Positions 14,313 through 23,114 of a DNA stretch of 64,000 nucleotides are shown here, piece by piece; positions within the stretch are counted from its first letter, which is position 1; every line of letters begins with the position of its first letter. The notes beneath the pieces were generated by a model. It searched no databases. It saw nothing but the letters and a program-made list of their open reading frames with translations, and had not been told where the DNA came from. The position numbers were made by a program, and so were the translations under genes. This stretch comes from Paenibacillus pedocola. GTDB taxonomy: Bacteria > Bacillota > Bacilli > Paenibacillales > Paenibacillaceae. Location of the stretch: contig NZ_CP134223.1 of assembly GCF_031599675.1 (NCBI RefSeq), positions 6,306,501 to 6,370,500 of the forward strand, given 5' to 3'.

Positions 14313-16478
14313 TTATTGTACGTCATCGCCGGTTGGAGGCGTGCCTCCCGCTGTTCCGCGGTCAGGTCTTGCCCCGCCGCCAAAGCCGCCCCGGCCTCCG
14401 CCCATGCCGCCACCCATACCTTGTGTGGCAGTGGTTACGCCTGATTCATTCAACCAGGTTACGCTATCAGAGATGTCGAAGGATACCACTTCGGTACCGC
14501 CGCTATAAGCGCCGTCTGCGTACAGTCCGTCCACTGCTGTGCCTGTAGAGGTTCCGCCGGTGGAGAGTGTGTAAGATCCGCCTTCTTTCAGATCCGGCGA
14601 GCTGATGACAACCGCCCGGTAGGTCTTCGAAGGAGCAAAGGTCGCAATCGTGTTTCCGTCACTGTCCTGCAGATTCACCAATTGTCCGGCCTCCTGCGAA
14701 TCCGTGAACGTCATGGCGATCGAGTATTGGCTGGAGGCATCCGATGGAGCCTGAAGCATACCCGCACTTCCCGCTACTACCAGATAACCGCCGGTATTCT
14801 CGAAGGTTCCATCGTAATCCAAGGCACCGTTGCCGTCACCGGTCGGTCCATTGACAATCGCTGTTCCGCCGCTCATTGTGATCGAACCGTTGGAATCCAG
14901 TCCGTCACCTGTAGAATCGACTGTTAATGTACCACCGCTGATCGTCAGCAGGCTGCTGCCGGAGCTGCTGAACTGATCCTGTTCACCAGTGGTTTGTGCG
15001 GCATTCTCATCATTACCTCCTGATACGTTAATACCGTCATCGGAGGCTACCACATGCGTATCGCCGCCGGAGATCGTGATGTCGCCGCCTTCAATCCCTT
15101 CATAACTCTTCGTAATGTTGACGGTTCCGCCAGCAATGGCTGTCAGGCTGTCGGCATGCACGCCATCATCGCCGGCCTTAATTTCGAATTCTCCATCCGT
15201 AATAGATACATTGCTGTTGCTGTGCAGCGCATCATCTGCTGAATCAAGGGTGAAGCTGCCGCTGTTAACCGTAATGTCACCTCCGGCTTTAAGACCTTTT
15301 GCGCTTGTTGATTCAGTGTCTGTTGCTGTGTCTGTTGCTGTTGCTGTTTCAGTAGAAGCCTTCGCACTGCTGTCAGCAGGTGCAGCTCCTGGCTCGGCTT
15401 CGGCTGTAGCGCCTGCCACTCCGTCAGCTGCCGGCATTTCCGGTGGTGCAGCCTGATCCGTCCCACCACCTGATGCCGGAGCCTGGCCGCGCATTCCGCC
15501 GCCGCCCATTCCGCCAAAGCCGCCTTCATCATTGGTCTTCACTTCAGCGTTGGCACTGCCGCCGCCTGTAACCAGATTGTACGTACCTCCGTCGATCACG
15601 AGGGAAGTCTCACCTTGAATCCCGTCGTTTACAGCCGTAATATCAAAGGTTCCTCCGGCGATGGCAATGAAGCCTTTATCTGCATCTTCATCATTGGTCG
15701 ATTTGATGCCGTCACCTTCCGCCTTGATGGTAATATTTCCGTCTTGTACAGCTACCAGATCCTTGCCGACCAATCCGTCATCCGCAGCCTGTACTTCAAT
15801 GGTGCCGGAGACGATTTTCAGATCGTCTTTGCTGGAAACTCCGTCTTTATAATTGCCGGTAACCTTCAGCGTGCCCGTTCCATTAATCGTCAGATCTGCC
15901 TTACTGAAGATTGCTGCGCCCGGCTCCTCGGCCGCGGCATCAGCAAATACGTAGGCCGCTCCGTCTGTTACCGTGTTCTCTGTGCCATCCTCCAGCGTCA
16001 TGATCACTTTGCCTGCTTCTTTAATGTAGACCGGTGCGCTGTCGTTGTTCGCAAGCTCTACCCCGTTCAGCACGAGATGAACGCTGCTGTCATCCTGAAC
16101 ATCGACGATAATCTGGCCGTCGCTCAGCGTTCCGCTCAGTACATAGGTCCCGCCGGCTGAGATCGTCACCGTGCTGCCGGAGGCTGTGGCTCCAGCGCCG
16201 GTTACGGTCGCACTAGCTCCATTCAGCGCAATTGTTGTTGCACTGTCCGCGCTCCAGGTTGCAGTAGTATCCTCTTCGTCAAAGGTTACGAGGTCCGCCG
16301 TCTTCACACTTGCCAATTGTACATTTGCCGCAGCCCCGCTCGTGGCAGCTGAAGTAGTCACTGCTGCCGCACTAGCTGACGAAGAGGTAGAGGCGTTGTT
16401 AGTTGCACTGCAGGCTGAGATGACCGCTGCCAGCAGCAGAATCAGGCCCGCCTTACTTGCCATAATAAATTTATTCAT
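14313..16478 (-). CDS. Secreted lipoprotein with carbohydrate-binding, beta-helix-like repeats (DUF4353 type)
   Basis: 721 residues. Signal with lipobox (VISAC, Cys23), then a low-complexity Ser/Ala linker. Most of the rest is a series of short turns such as INGTGTLKVTGNYKDGV, IEVQAADDGLVG, ITAVNDGIQGETSLVI and FEIKAGDDGVHAD, as expected for a right-handed parallel beta-helix with Asp-rich (likely Ca-binding) turns. The DDG/NDG motif recurs about ten times. Two Gly-rich inserts (GGFGGMGGGG near 320; GMGGGMGGG near 695) and an Ala/Thr/Asp-rich linker near 370-390 interrupt it. It is the last gene of an operon with VTC-domain and DUF4956 genes. Function unknown; a surface matrix or polyphosphate-linked role is inference from the operon. 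Confidence 0.85.
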   Translation of the reverse strand: MNKFIMASKAGLILLLAAVISACSATNNASTSSSASAAAVTTSAATSGAAANVQLASVKTADLVTFDEEDTTATWSADSATTIALNGASATVTGAGATASGSTVTISAGGTYVLSGTLSDGQIIVDVQDDSSVHLVLNGVELANNDSAPVYIKEAGKVIMTLEDGTENTVTDGAAYVFADAAAEEPGAAIFSKADLTINGTGTLKVTGNYKDGVSSKDDLKIVSGTIEVQAADDGLVGKDLVAVQDGNITIKAEGDGIKSTNDEDADKGFIAIAGGTFDITAVNDGIQGETSLVIDGGTYNLVTGGGSANAEVKTNDEGGFGGMGGGGMRGQAPASGGGTDQAAPPEMPAADGVAGATAEAEPGAAPADSSAKASTETATATDTATDTESTSAKGLKAGGDITVNSGSFTLDSADDALHSNSNVSITDGEFEIKAGDDGVHADSLTAIAGGTVNITKSYEGIEGGDITISGGDTHVVASDDGINVSGGNDENAAQTTGEQDQFSSSGSSLLTISGGTLTVDSTGDGLDSNGSITMSGGTAIVNGPTGDGNGALDYDGTFENTGGYLVVAGSAGMLQAPSDASSQYSIAMTFTDSQEAGQLVNLQDSDGNTIATFAPSKTYRAVVISSPDLKEGGSYTLSTGGTSTGTAVDGLYADGAYSGGTEVVSFDISDSVTWLNESGVTTATQGMGGGMGGGRGGFGGGARPDRGTAGGTPPTGDDVQ

Positions 16479-16505
16479 ATGTGATCAATCCCTTCATTCT
16501 TCGTT

Positions 16506-17189
16506 TTAGTATTCCGTGGTAGTAGGACTCATGGTCAGCGACAGATCCAGATTGCCGTTCCGGGTACGGATGGCATCGAGGAATTCCTTCTGGCTGGTAG
16601 TTTCATTAAGCGTAACGGAGTAGACCAGTTCATACAGGCTGCCAAGCTCGGTAGTTCTGATCTTTTTCAGCTCATAAGCGACATTGAATTTGTTAAATAC
16701 TTCGGCAAAAGCCTCTTCGTAGCCCAGATTCTCAGGAATCGTAACCTTTAGTGTTTTCTGCATCGATTTTCTAACGCCAAAGCCTGTACGGTTCAGGATC
16801 ACCATGATAATGCAGAGAATGATGGTGAACAGGACCGCGTAACCGTAAGCGCCAACGCCGCAGGCAAGGCCCGATGCCATGGTGAACAGGACAAAGGTAA
16901 TATCCTTAGGATCACCAGGTGCGCTTCGGAAGCGGATAATCGAGAAAGCCCCGGCCAAACTGAAGGCTCTCGCTACGTTGCTGCCGATTAAGAGGATGAT
17001 TATGGCTACAATGACCGGCAGCAGCACCATGGTGAGGGTGAAGCTCTGCGAATACCCGGAAGGACTGGTCTTCATATAAGTCAGGCTGATTAGCGCCCCC
17101 AGAGCCAGGGAGATCAGAATAGTCAGCACTGCGTTGCCAAAGGTTAGCGCCGTAGAATCAGAGACGGCGGCGAAGATGGAATCAAGCAT
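16506..17189 (-). CDS. DUF4956 membrane protein
   Basis: 227 residues from the ATG at 17189, which overlaps the end of the VTC-domain gene (ATGCTTGA); a GTG at 17204 is less likely. Four to five membrane helices cover 1-140, with the conserved block ARAFSLAGAFSIIRFRSAPGDPKD in the middle, the hallmark of DUF4956. The soluble C-terminal domain (about 145-227) resembles a small alpha/beta ferredoxin-like fold. It is found next to VTC-domain proteins in many Gram-positives and is assumed to work with them at the membrane; its activity is not known. Translational coupling with the VTC gene supports joint function. Confidence 0.88.
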   Translation of the reverse strand: MLDSIFAAVSDSTALTFGNAVLTILISLALGALISLTYMKTSPSGYSQSFTLTMVLLPVIVAIIILLIGSNVARAFSLAGAFSIIRFRSAPGDPKDITFVLFTMASGLACGVGAYGYAVLFTIILCIIMVILNRTGFGVRKSMQKTLKVTIPENLGYEEAFAEVFNKFNVAYELKKIRTTELGSLYELVYSVTLNETTSQKEFLDAIRTRNGNLDLSLTMSPTTTEY

Positions 17190-17925
17190 AGAGTACACTC
17201 TCACTTTCTACTTTGCTGTTTCTCAGCATTTTTTTATATTCATTGCCGTATTTGGAGAAGCTGGTGCGGTACATTTGATGCTCTGAGAGCATTTTGGACA
17301 GCCAGACCGGAATCGTCTTCTCGGCTTTGACTTCCATCAGCCATTGGCCCGGCTCCATCAGCAGTTCACCATGCGTGCCGTGCTCCATCTTGAGATCGTA
17401 CCGCCGGCTTCTGATATTCGTATCAAAGGTGATTCTGAGATCACGGTTATTTTTGCAGAACAGCGCTTTACGGTCGTACGAGAGATACACCATCGGCTTA
17501 AGGTCATAACAGCTCAGGAAGTACTTGATTTCCTCAACGACCTGCTTGTTCATGTAATCCTTATATTCCGGCGGGATACCGGTGCGGACAAACTCGTAAG
17601 CTTCATTCAGCTTGAGCGGGGTTCTTCTTTTGTTGACGAGACCGAAGACCTTCTTCTTAATTTCCAGGTAGACCTTGGAGTCTCCGTTCGGAACACCGTA
17701 AGCTCTGAGGCGGAGTTTCTCTTTGTATTTCGGCTTGGACAGGCTGTTGCGGATCAGCGTATTGCTCGGTGTGTCATAGTACAGATTAGTAATGGAATAA
17801 AACTCATGCTGTTTGTTGTAATCGTCCGGTTCCATGTATTCGAGCAGTTCATTATAGAGCTGGTGGTAGGCTGTAGTATCGAACAAGTATTTGTTCTCAT
17901 ATCGGTTGAATACTTCGATAGCCAT
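17182..17925 (-). CDS. VTC-domain polyphosphate polymerase-like protein
   Basis: 247 residues from ATG 17925 (AAAGGA ahead); ATG 17946 has no ribosome site. The whole protein is one VTC tunnel domain: RYENKYLF at the start, SITNLYYDTPSN, the basic strand KEKLRLRAYG, LEIKKKVFG, then LSYDRKAL and FDTNIRSRRYDL, ending with VMEVKAEK-type residues (LMEVKAEKTIPVWL). The alternating K/R/E residues on these strands line the phosphate-binding tunnel in the yeast Vtc4 polymerase. It probably makes polyphosphate from ATP at the cytosolic face, with DUF4956 as membrane partner. First gene of a three-gene operon whose promoter carries an OmpR-type direct repeat shared with the divergent two-component system. 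Confidence 0.9.
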   Translation of the reverse strand: MAIEVFNRYENKYLFDTTAYHQLYNELLEYMEPDDYNKQHEFYSITNLYYDTPSNTLIRNSLSKPKYKEKLRLRAYGVPNGDSKVYLEIKKKVFGLVNKRRTPLKLNEAYEFVRTGIPPEYKDYMNKQVVEEIKYFLSCYDLKPMVYLSYDRKALFCKNNRDLRITFDTNIRSRRYDLKMEHGTHGELLMEPGQWLMEVKAEKTIPVWLSKMLSEHQMYRTSFSKYGNEYKKMLRNSKVESESVLYA

Positions 17926-17982
17926 CGGGATCAGTTCCTTTCTCATTTGAGTAGTTCGCGTGTCTCGCTTGCTTATGAATGT

Positions 17983-18014
17983 ATCTTAGCTGCTGAACCT
18001 TTAATGAATCTTAA
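17983..18014 (-). promoter_or_regulatory. VTC operon promoter with OmpR-type box
   Basis: On the minus strand a direct repeat TTAAGATTCATTAAAGGT (17997-18014; half-sites 10 bp apart) is followed after exactly 8 bp by the -10 TAAGAT (17983-17988). There is no recognisable -35. The same 18-bp box, 16 of 18 identical, stands at the same distance from the -10 of the two-component operon on the other strand. Confidence 0.75.
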
Positions 18015-18142
18015 ATGCTTTTTACACTGCGTTGATTAATTTACACCCGCTTAACAAACGGAGATGGACGGCTGCAGAGGTCCCGAATACATTGCCGGCT
18101 ATCAGGGATATCTAGTAGAAGCTTTATCTTTTGTTGCCGCGG

Positions 18143-18174
18143 TTAAGGTTGATTAAAGGTAATCTTGATATAAT
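18143..18174 (+). promoter_or_regulatory. Two-component operon promoter with the same OmpR-type box
   Basis: TTAAGGTTGATTAAAGGT (18143-18160), then 8 bp, then a consensus -10 TATAAT (18169-18174). The box takes the place of a -35, as in PhoP/OmpR-activated promoters. It implies positive autoregulation. Confidence 0.75.
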
Positions 18175-18222
18175 AGCGGAAGTTAAGCAGTACACATCAA
18201 GCAAGCAGAGGATGACAAACCT

Positions 18223-18900
18223 ATGAGAATATTAATCGTCGAAGATGAGGTGCATCTGGCCGAGGCCGTAACCCAAATCTTGAAAAAACATAATTATTCG
18301 GTCGATGCGGTGCATGACGGCAGATCGGGCATGGACTATGCGCTGAGCGGGATCTATGATCTCCTGCTGCTCGACATCATGATGCCGGAGCTGGATGGAA
18401 TCAGCCTGCTGCGGGCGCTCCGTACCAAGGGCGTAGCCACTCCCGTCATCTTCCTGACTGCAAAAGGAGAAATTACCGATATGGTGACCGGGCTGGACTA
18501 CGGGGCCGATGACTATATCGCCAAGCCTTTTTCGTCGGAGGAGCTGCTGGCGAGAATTCGAGCAGTGCTGCGGCGTAAAGGCGAGATTCTGCCGGATGAT
18601 GCGCTGAAGTTCGGGGATCTGGAGCTGAATACAACCAATTTGCGGCTTACAGTGAGCGGTAAGGAAATGAAGCTGAACCTGAAGGAGAGCGAGCTGCTGG
18701 AGCTGCTGATTCTGCGTAAGCAATCTGTAACCTCCAAGGAGCAGATTATCGAGAAGCTGTGGGGGTTCGATTCGGAAGCGGAGCATAACAATGTGGAGGT
18801 GTACATCTCTTTTCTGCGTAAAAAGCTGACGTTCCTCGGCTCGGGGACACGGATCAGCACGATACGGAATGTAGGCTATGTATTAGAGGTGAATGCCTGA
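18223..18900 (+). CDS. OmpR/PhoB-family response regulator
   Basis: 225 residues. Receiver domain 1-120 with phospho-acceptor Asp51 (LLLLDIMMPELDG), acidic pair ED at 7-8 and the conserved Lys in YIAKPFSSEEL. Winged-helix DNA-binding domain from about 128 to 225 (LNLKESELLELLI, then NNVEVYISFLRKKL, ending in the TIRNVGYVLE hairpin). It overlaps the kinase gene by one base (TGATG), so the pair is coupled. A tandem 10-bp repeat upstream of itself and of the divergent VTC operon is its likely binding site. Confidence 0.95.
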   Translation: MRILIVEDEVHLAEAVTQILKKHNYSVDAVHDGRSGMDYALSGIYDLLLLDIMMPELDGISLLRALRTKGVATPVIFLTAKGEITDMVTGLDYGADDYIAKPFSSEELLARIRAVLRRKGEILPDDALKFGDLELNTTNLRLTVSGKEMKLNLKESELLELLILRKQSVTSKEQIIEKLWGFDSEAEHNNVEVYISFLRKKLTFLGSGTRISTIRNVGYVLEVNA

Positions 18901-20213
18901 TGTTCACAAAGCTCAGAAACCGCTTCTTGATTGTGAATCTGGTGACGATCTCCGTAATGATGCTGGTCGCCTTTGCCACCATCTATGTTATCAACTACTT
19001 GGATGTGCGTAATGATATCAACATGGATCTGCAGCGGAGCGTGGAATTGTACCAGAAGCCTGGCAACGGGGAGCACCACGGCGGGATTACCAATGGGTTT
19101 GATGGCGGCGCGGATGGCGGGATTGACGACGGAATACAGCGTCAGAACGGCGGTTCATTCGGCAAGATAGGCGATCCTCCGCCGGAGCGTCTGATTTCCT
19201 TCATGATTGAAACTGACGCCGAGTGGAACCAGATAGGGACACCTGCATCACAGCTAACCATGGATGACGAATTTTATGCACAGGCGCTGCAGGAAGCCGT
19301 GGACATGGATACCACCCGGGGACAATTCGAGCTTGACGGCAGTCTCTGGATCTTTGAGATCAGGCCGACCACTGACGGGCATAAGCTCGTATTCCTTGAC
19401 ATTACCGCCAGACAGAAGATTCTCACCAACCTGATTTATACCTTCTCCCTTGTCGGTGTCGTGATGCTGATTATCCTGTATTTCACCAGCCGCTACTTTG
19501 CGAACCGTTCCATCAAGCCGGTAAAGGAGGCCTTCGATAAGCAAAAGCAATTCATCGCCGACGCCTCCCATGAGCTGAAAACACCGCTGGCCATCATCAA
19601 TACCAATACCGATGTGCTGTTAGCCAATGAGGAAGACACGATTGTTAACCAGTCCAAATGGCTGCATTATATCAAATCAGAGACGGAGCGGATGGCGAAG
19701 CTGACAAATGATCTGCTCTATCTGACGGAAATGGATGATTCGCGCACCGGTATGATTCACGCTCCCTTCAACATCAGCGAAGCGGTTGAGAATATCATCC
19801 TGACCATGGAAGCCGTCATCTTCGAGAAGAATGTTGCGCTGGAGTATGAGATTGAGCCTAATCTGACCGTTCAAGGCAACAGTGAGCAGATTAAGCAGGT
19901 TGTCATGATTCTGCTGGACAATGCCGTGAAATATACGGGGCCCAAAGGCGAGGTGACCCTGTCTCTGCGCAGACAGTATAACGATGTAGTGCTGGCCGTC
20001 ACCAACACCGGAGAGGGTATCGCTCCAGAGCATCTCACCCGGATTTTTGACCGGTTCTACCGGACCGATACCTCCCGCGCGCGTAAGCAAGGCGGCTACG
20101 GACTCGGTCTCGCGATCGCCAAATCGATCGTCGAGCAGCAGCATAAAGGCAAGATCTACGCGAAAAGTGTTGCCGGTGAATCGACTACGTTCTATGTACA
20201 GCTGTCCCAATAG
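18900..20213 (+). CDS. Sensor histidine kinase partner of the OmpR-type regulator
   Basis: 437 residues. Membrane helix 1 near 10-33; an extracellular domain of about 140 residues with a Gly/Asp-rich stretch (GFDGGADGGIDDG near 66-78); membrane helix 2 near 178-197. The cytoplasmic part has the H-box DASHELKTPL with His224, an N-box (ILLDNAVKYTG) and G-boxes (GGYGLGLAIAKS). No clear HAMP domain is seen; the helix continues directly to the H-box. The sensed signal is unknown. Paired regulator and divergent target operon suggest that it senses a surface or phosphate-related condition, which is inference only. Confidence 0.93.
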   Translation: MFTKLRNRFLIVNLVTISVMMLVAFATIYVINYLDVRNDINMDLQRSVELYQKPGNGEHHGGITNGFDGGADGGIDDGIQRQNGGSFGKIGDPPPERLISFMIETDAEWNQIGTPASQLTMDDEFYAQALQEAVDMDTTRGQFELDGSLWIFEIRPTTDGHKLVFLDITARQKILTNLIYTFSLVGVVMLIILYFTSRYFANRSIKPVKEAFDKQKQFIADASHELKTPLAIINTNTDVLLANEEDTIVNQSKWLHYIKSETERMAKLTNDLLYLTEMDDSRTGMIHAPFNISEAVENIILTMEAVIFEKNVALEYEIEPNLTVQGNSEQIKQVVMILLDNAVKYTGPKGEVTLSLRRQYNDVVLAVTNTGEGIAPEHLTRIFDRFYRTDTSRARKQGGYGLGLAIAKSIVEQQHKGKIYAKSVAGESTTFYVQLSQ

Positions 20214-20284
20214 CGTCTTTCGGTGAAACCAAGTGAAGGAACCTTCCGTATCAGAATTATTATGGAAGGAGGAGATTCTCAGCA

Positions 20285-21064
20285 ATGTCCATGTTCAAAA
20301 GAATGCTCGCCAGCGCCGGAATCGGTGCCGCCGAAGTTAACCTTATGCTCCATCAGGATGTGGTGAAAGCAGGAGATACACTCAGCGGAATCGTCCGTAT
20401 CCAGGGCGGCCGCGTAGATCAGAAGGTTAATGATGTGTACGCCTTCGTCAAGACCCGTTACGTGAAGGAGCATAATGATACCAAGAGCCATGTCGAAGCG
20501 ACGATAGCCAAGTTTCTGCTTGCTTCCGGATTCACCGTGGAAGCGGAGAAGGTCTACGAGTTCCCTGTATCCTTCCAGCTTCCGGGGGTTACTCCGGTAA
20601 CGATGGGCAGAACTCCCGTATGGATTCAGACGGGTCTTGATATCAAGGAAGCCGTGGATCCGAAGGACGAGGATCATCTCCAGGTACTGCCTCATCCGCA
20701 TTCGGCGGTTGTACTTGACGCAGTAACCCAGCTCGGCTTCCGGCTCCGCGAGGTCAGCTGTGAATATGCTCCTCATTACGGCAAGAACAACGGGCTCCCT
20801 TTCGTTCAGGAATTTGAATTCTCACCTTCCAGCCAATTCCGCGGCCAATTGGATGAGCTGGAAATCATGTTCTACCCGGATGAGCATGGCGTTGAGCTGC
20901 TGCTGCAAGTCGACCGGAGAGCACGCGGATTATCCGGACTGTTCGCCGAAGCGCTTGATGCGGATGAGAGCTTTGTGAAGCTTCACTTTGACCGCAATCA
21001 ACTGGCAGCGGGAACCGGCTATATCGCCGACCAGCTGCTCGCAGCCATCCGCAGACACGCTTAG
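20285..21064 (+). CDS. spo0M: Sporulation-control protein Spo0M
   Basis: 259 residues with an arrestin-like beta-sandwich in the N-terminal half, as in the SpoOM family. The start MFKRMLASAGIGAAEVNLML and the segment VVKAGDTLSGIVRIQGG are typical of the family, as is the YEFPVSFQLPGVTPVT strand. The C-terminal part (QLDELEIMFYPDEHGVELLLQVDRRARG) is the SpoOM-specific domain. In Bacillus it affects early sporulation and cell shape by an unclear mechanism. GGAGGAG site about 12 nt from the first ATG. Single gene with a strong terminator. Confidence 0.93.
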   Translation: MSMFKRMLASAGIGAAEVNLMLHQDVVKAGDTLSGIVRIQGGRVDQKVNDVYAFVKTRYVKEHNDTKSHVEATIAKFLLASGFTVEAEKVYEFPVSFQLPGVTPVTMGRTPVWIQTGLDIKEAVDPKDEDHLQVLPHPHSAVVLDAVTQLGFRLREVSCEYAPHYGKNNGLPFVQEFEFSPSSQFRGQLDELEIMFYPDEHGVELLLQVDRRARGLSGLFAEALDADESFVKLHFDRNQLAAGTGYIADQLLAAIRRHA

Positions 21065-21091
21065 TTGTAGCGCTAAGCCATATGATATGCA

Positions 21092-21124
21092 AAAAGAGCT
21101 GCCCCACTCGCGGGCAGCTCTTTT
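21092..21124. terminator. Bidirectional terminator after spo0M
   Basis: AAAAGAGCTGCCC (21092-21104) pairs with GGGCAGCTCTTTT (21112-21124). It can serve spo0M and the convergent esterase gene. Confidence 0.9.
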
Positions 21125-21135
21125 CTTCTATAAAT

Positions 21136-22260
21136 TCAACTATGCAGAATTTCCTGCAGATAGGCGCTTAATACCCTGGCCGCCTGCTCATGGGCTAATC
21201 TGCCCGGATGGCTCCTCGCGCCTACGCTTTCCTCTGTAATATTGGGCAGCTGGAAGACTGAGACCTTCCGGTCTCCTGATTTCGCCGTGTAGCTATTTAC
21301 TGCGCGGTAGATAGCCGGCATCATCGGAAGTCCCAGCATACCGTACACCCACACAATATGCGCCTCCGGGTTATATTGTCTGAGCTTCACAAGGAACGAC
21401 TCAGCTGCGGCCTCAAAAGCCTGCAGATCCTCCGCGTTGACGGTGCCGTCATCGTTCACCCGCTGTTTATAGACTCGGCCGGTGGCCGGATCGGTCCATT
21501 CCGGGGAATAAAAAGCGCCGCCGTCATTGGTACCCAGATTAACGATCACTGCATCCGGCTGCCATGCTTCAAAGTCATTCCCCTGAGAGGCTCCGAGCGC
21601 TTCGTTCCGTTCCCCGCCGAGCACCCCGCAGACCTGCCCGTAATAATCCGGCAGATTGTGGTCCGGATTATTATCCCAGCTTGTCAGCACGCCCCATCCG
21701 CTCTGGGACAGCACCCGGTAATCCGCCTTTAGCGCTTCTGCGGTCATGGCCGTATAATTAGTTGCGCTGAACCACATCGGAATCCAGTCTTCCTCCGCCT
21801 TCGCGCCGATCACACCTTCTCCTGAAGTGATGCTGTCCCCGATGAACTCAAGCTTGAGCGCCCGGTCTGGAACCGGCAGGAACTCCCCGTCTAACTTAAC
21901 GGCGTGTATCTGCAGACAGCACCGCGGATCGTCGCTCATGGCCTGCAGCTCTTTCACAATCCGGACATTCTTCACCACATCTTCATTCATGCCTCTGAAT
22001 ACACAGACCCAATACCTGCCTGCCGTTAACATCTGTCTGCTGACAGGAAAGGAATTAATCTCTATGCTGATCCACGGTTCATAGACATCGTAATCCGCCT
22101 CTACCTCCACCCACAGCTCTGAACCCTTGGCATTGAATTCAACCGCGCTCCCTGTCCAGAACAGGGTGAGAGGAGCAAGACTCCCCGAGGTTCTGCCGTG
22201 AACCTTCACATGTGCAACTTCGGATAAGGCCGCTTCCTTTAGCTTCCCGTTCTCTTTCAT
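21136..22260 (-). CDS. SGNH/GDSL carbohydrate esterase, CE2-like
   Basis: 374 residues, no signal peptide. An N-terminal beta-sandwich (about 20-125) is followed by an SGNH hydrolase domain. The block I Ser is in FIGDSITSGEG (near 140), block III is LGTNDGG (near 250), and the His is in SHPGRLAHEQ near 350. There is a Ser where most GDSL enzymes have the block V Asp, giving a Ser-His dyad as in CE2 acetylxylan esterases. Two-domain architecture and dyad both point to CE2-like deacetylation of oligosaccharides in the cytosol. Good GGGAGG site at 8 nt. It is not next to glycosidase genes. Confidence 0.85.
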   Translation of the reverse strand: MKENGKLKEAALSEVAHVKVHGRTSGSLAPLTLFWTGSAVEFNAKGSELWVEVEADYDVYEPWISIEINSFPVSRQMLTAGRYWVCVFRGMNEDVVKNVRIVKELQAMSDDPRCCLQIHAVKLDGEFLPVPDRALKLEFIGDSITSGEGVIGAKAEEDWIPMWFSATNYTAMTAEALKADYRVLSQSGWGVLTSWDNNPDHNLPDYYGQVCGVLGGERNEALGASQGNDFEAWQPDAVIVNLGTNDGGAFYSPEWTDPATGRVYKQRVNDDGTVNAEDLQAFEAAAESFLVKLRQYNPEAHIVWVYGMLGLPMMPAIYRAVNSYTAKSGDRKVSVFQLPNITEESVGARSHPGRLAHEQAARVLSAYLQEILHS

Positions 22261-22301
22261 CCCATGTTCCTCCCGGATTTCCCTTACATAGCTTGAACTA
22301 C

Positions 22302-23114
22302 TTATCCTTGCTTGATCGGTGCCGCCAGCACAATCTGTCCTCTGGGGGTTACTCCGCCGCCATCCGGCTCCAGCGTAATTGCCACGGTGTCGTATTCCTG
22401 CGGCTCAAAGGTATAATACAGCGCCCCGTTGCCGCCCTGTGACACGAAGGTGCCCGCATTCTGCGGGACGTCGCCCTTGATCAGCCAGACCTGATAGACC
22501 TCTGTACCCTTAAGCTCCGGCAGCTGCTCGGCCTGGACCACGAGATGCGTCCCGCTCTTGTCCGCGATAATGGTTGCCAGGCCTTTCGCCGCAATATCCG
22601 CGGCAGCCGGACTCAGCGCAACCGCCTCATTCACCTTGAGACCCTGCAGCGGCTCTGTACTGACAGCTACCTGCTGCTTCAGCCGGCCGACATCCTCGCG
22701 CAGCTGGCCGTTATAGACGAGCAGCACCACAACCGCTGCCGCGAGCCCAGTGCTGAGATAGCGCCATACGGGCAATCTTCTGGCCGCCGGCCCAGCCGTT
22801 TCCACTGTGATTTCCCGCTCCACCACAGGTGCATTAGGCGCCTCAGTTACAGGCTTACGCTCTACTTGAACCGGTGCATCTGCTTTGAATACAGAAGACA
22901 TAATCCGCTTTTTCATCCCCAGCGGCGGTGCAACAGGCTCAGAGGCAAGAGGGAGCATGCCGATTACCTGGCGGTATTCCTTTACCAGTTTCTCACATTC
23001 CGGACATTCCTGTAAATGAACCTCGAACCGCTCCATTTCGTCATCCTGAAGTGCGCCCAGCGCATACAATTCGGCCCATTCGCATAAGTCATTTCTCTCT
23101 TCAGTCATGAGCAT
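22302..23114 (-). CDS. Membrane anti-sigma factor, RskA-like
   Basis: 270 residues. The N-terminal zinc-binding anti-sigma domain has the H-x3-C-x2-C motif (HLQECPEC, about 33-40). A single membrane helix follows near 117-137 (LSTGLAAAVVVLLVY). The extracellular RskA/anti-sigma-K domain covers about 150-270 (KGTEVYQVWLIKGDVPQNAGTF). Its gene overlaps the end of the sigma gene by 14 bp (or 8 bp from the second ATG), so the two are made together. It should hold the sigma factor inactive at the membrane until an outside signal triggers release. Confidence 0.92.
   Translation of the reverse strand: MLMTEERNDLCEWAELYALGALQDDEMERFEVHLQECPECEKLVKEYRQVIGMLPLASEPVAPPLGMKKRIMSSVFKADAPVQVERKPVTEAPNAPVVEREITVETAGPAARRLPVWRYLSTGLAAAVVVLLVYNGQLREDVGRLKQQVAVSTEPLQGLKVNEAVALSPAAADIAAKGLATIIADKSGTHLVVQAEQLPELKGTEVYQVWLIKGDVPQNAGTFVSQGGNGALYYTFEPQEYDTVAITLEPDGGGVTPRGQIVLAAPIKQG

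Noticed and set aside
14116..14548. Two overlapping plus-strand frames over the 51-bp repeats
   Set aside because: They translate the repeat and the antisense of a Gly-rich tail; the repeated peptide follows from the DNA repeat.
15143..15532. Gln/Leu-rich 129-residue minus-strand frame
   Set aside because: Frame-shifted shadow of the Ala/Thr linker in the secreted repeat lipoprotein.
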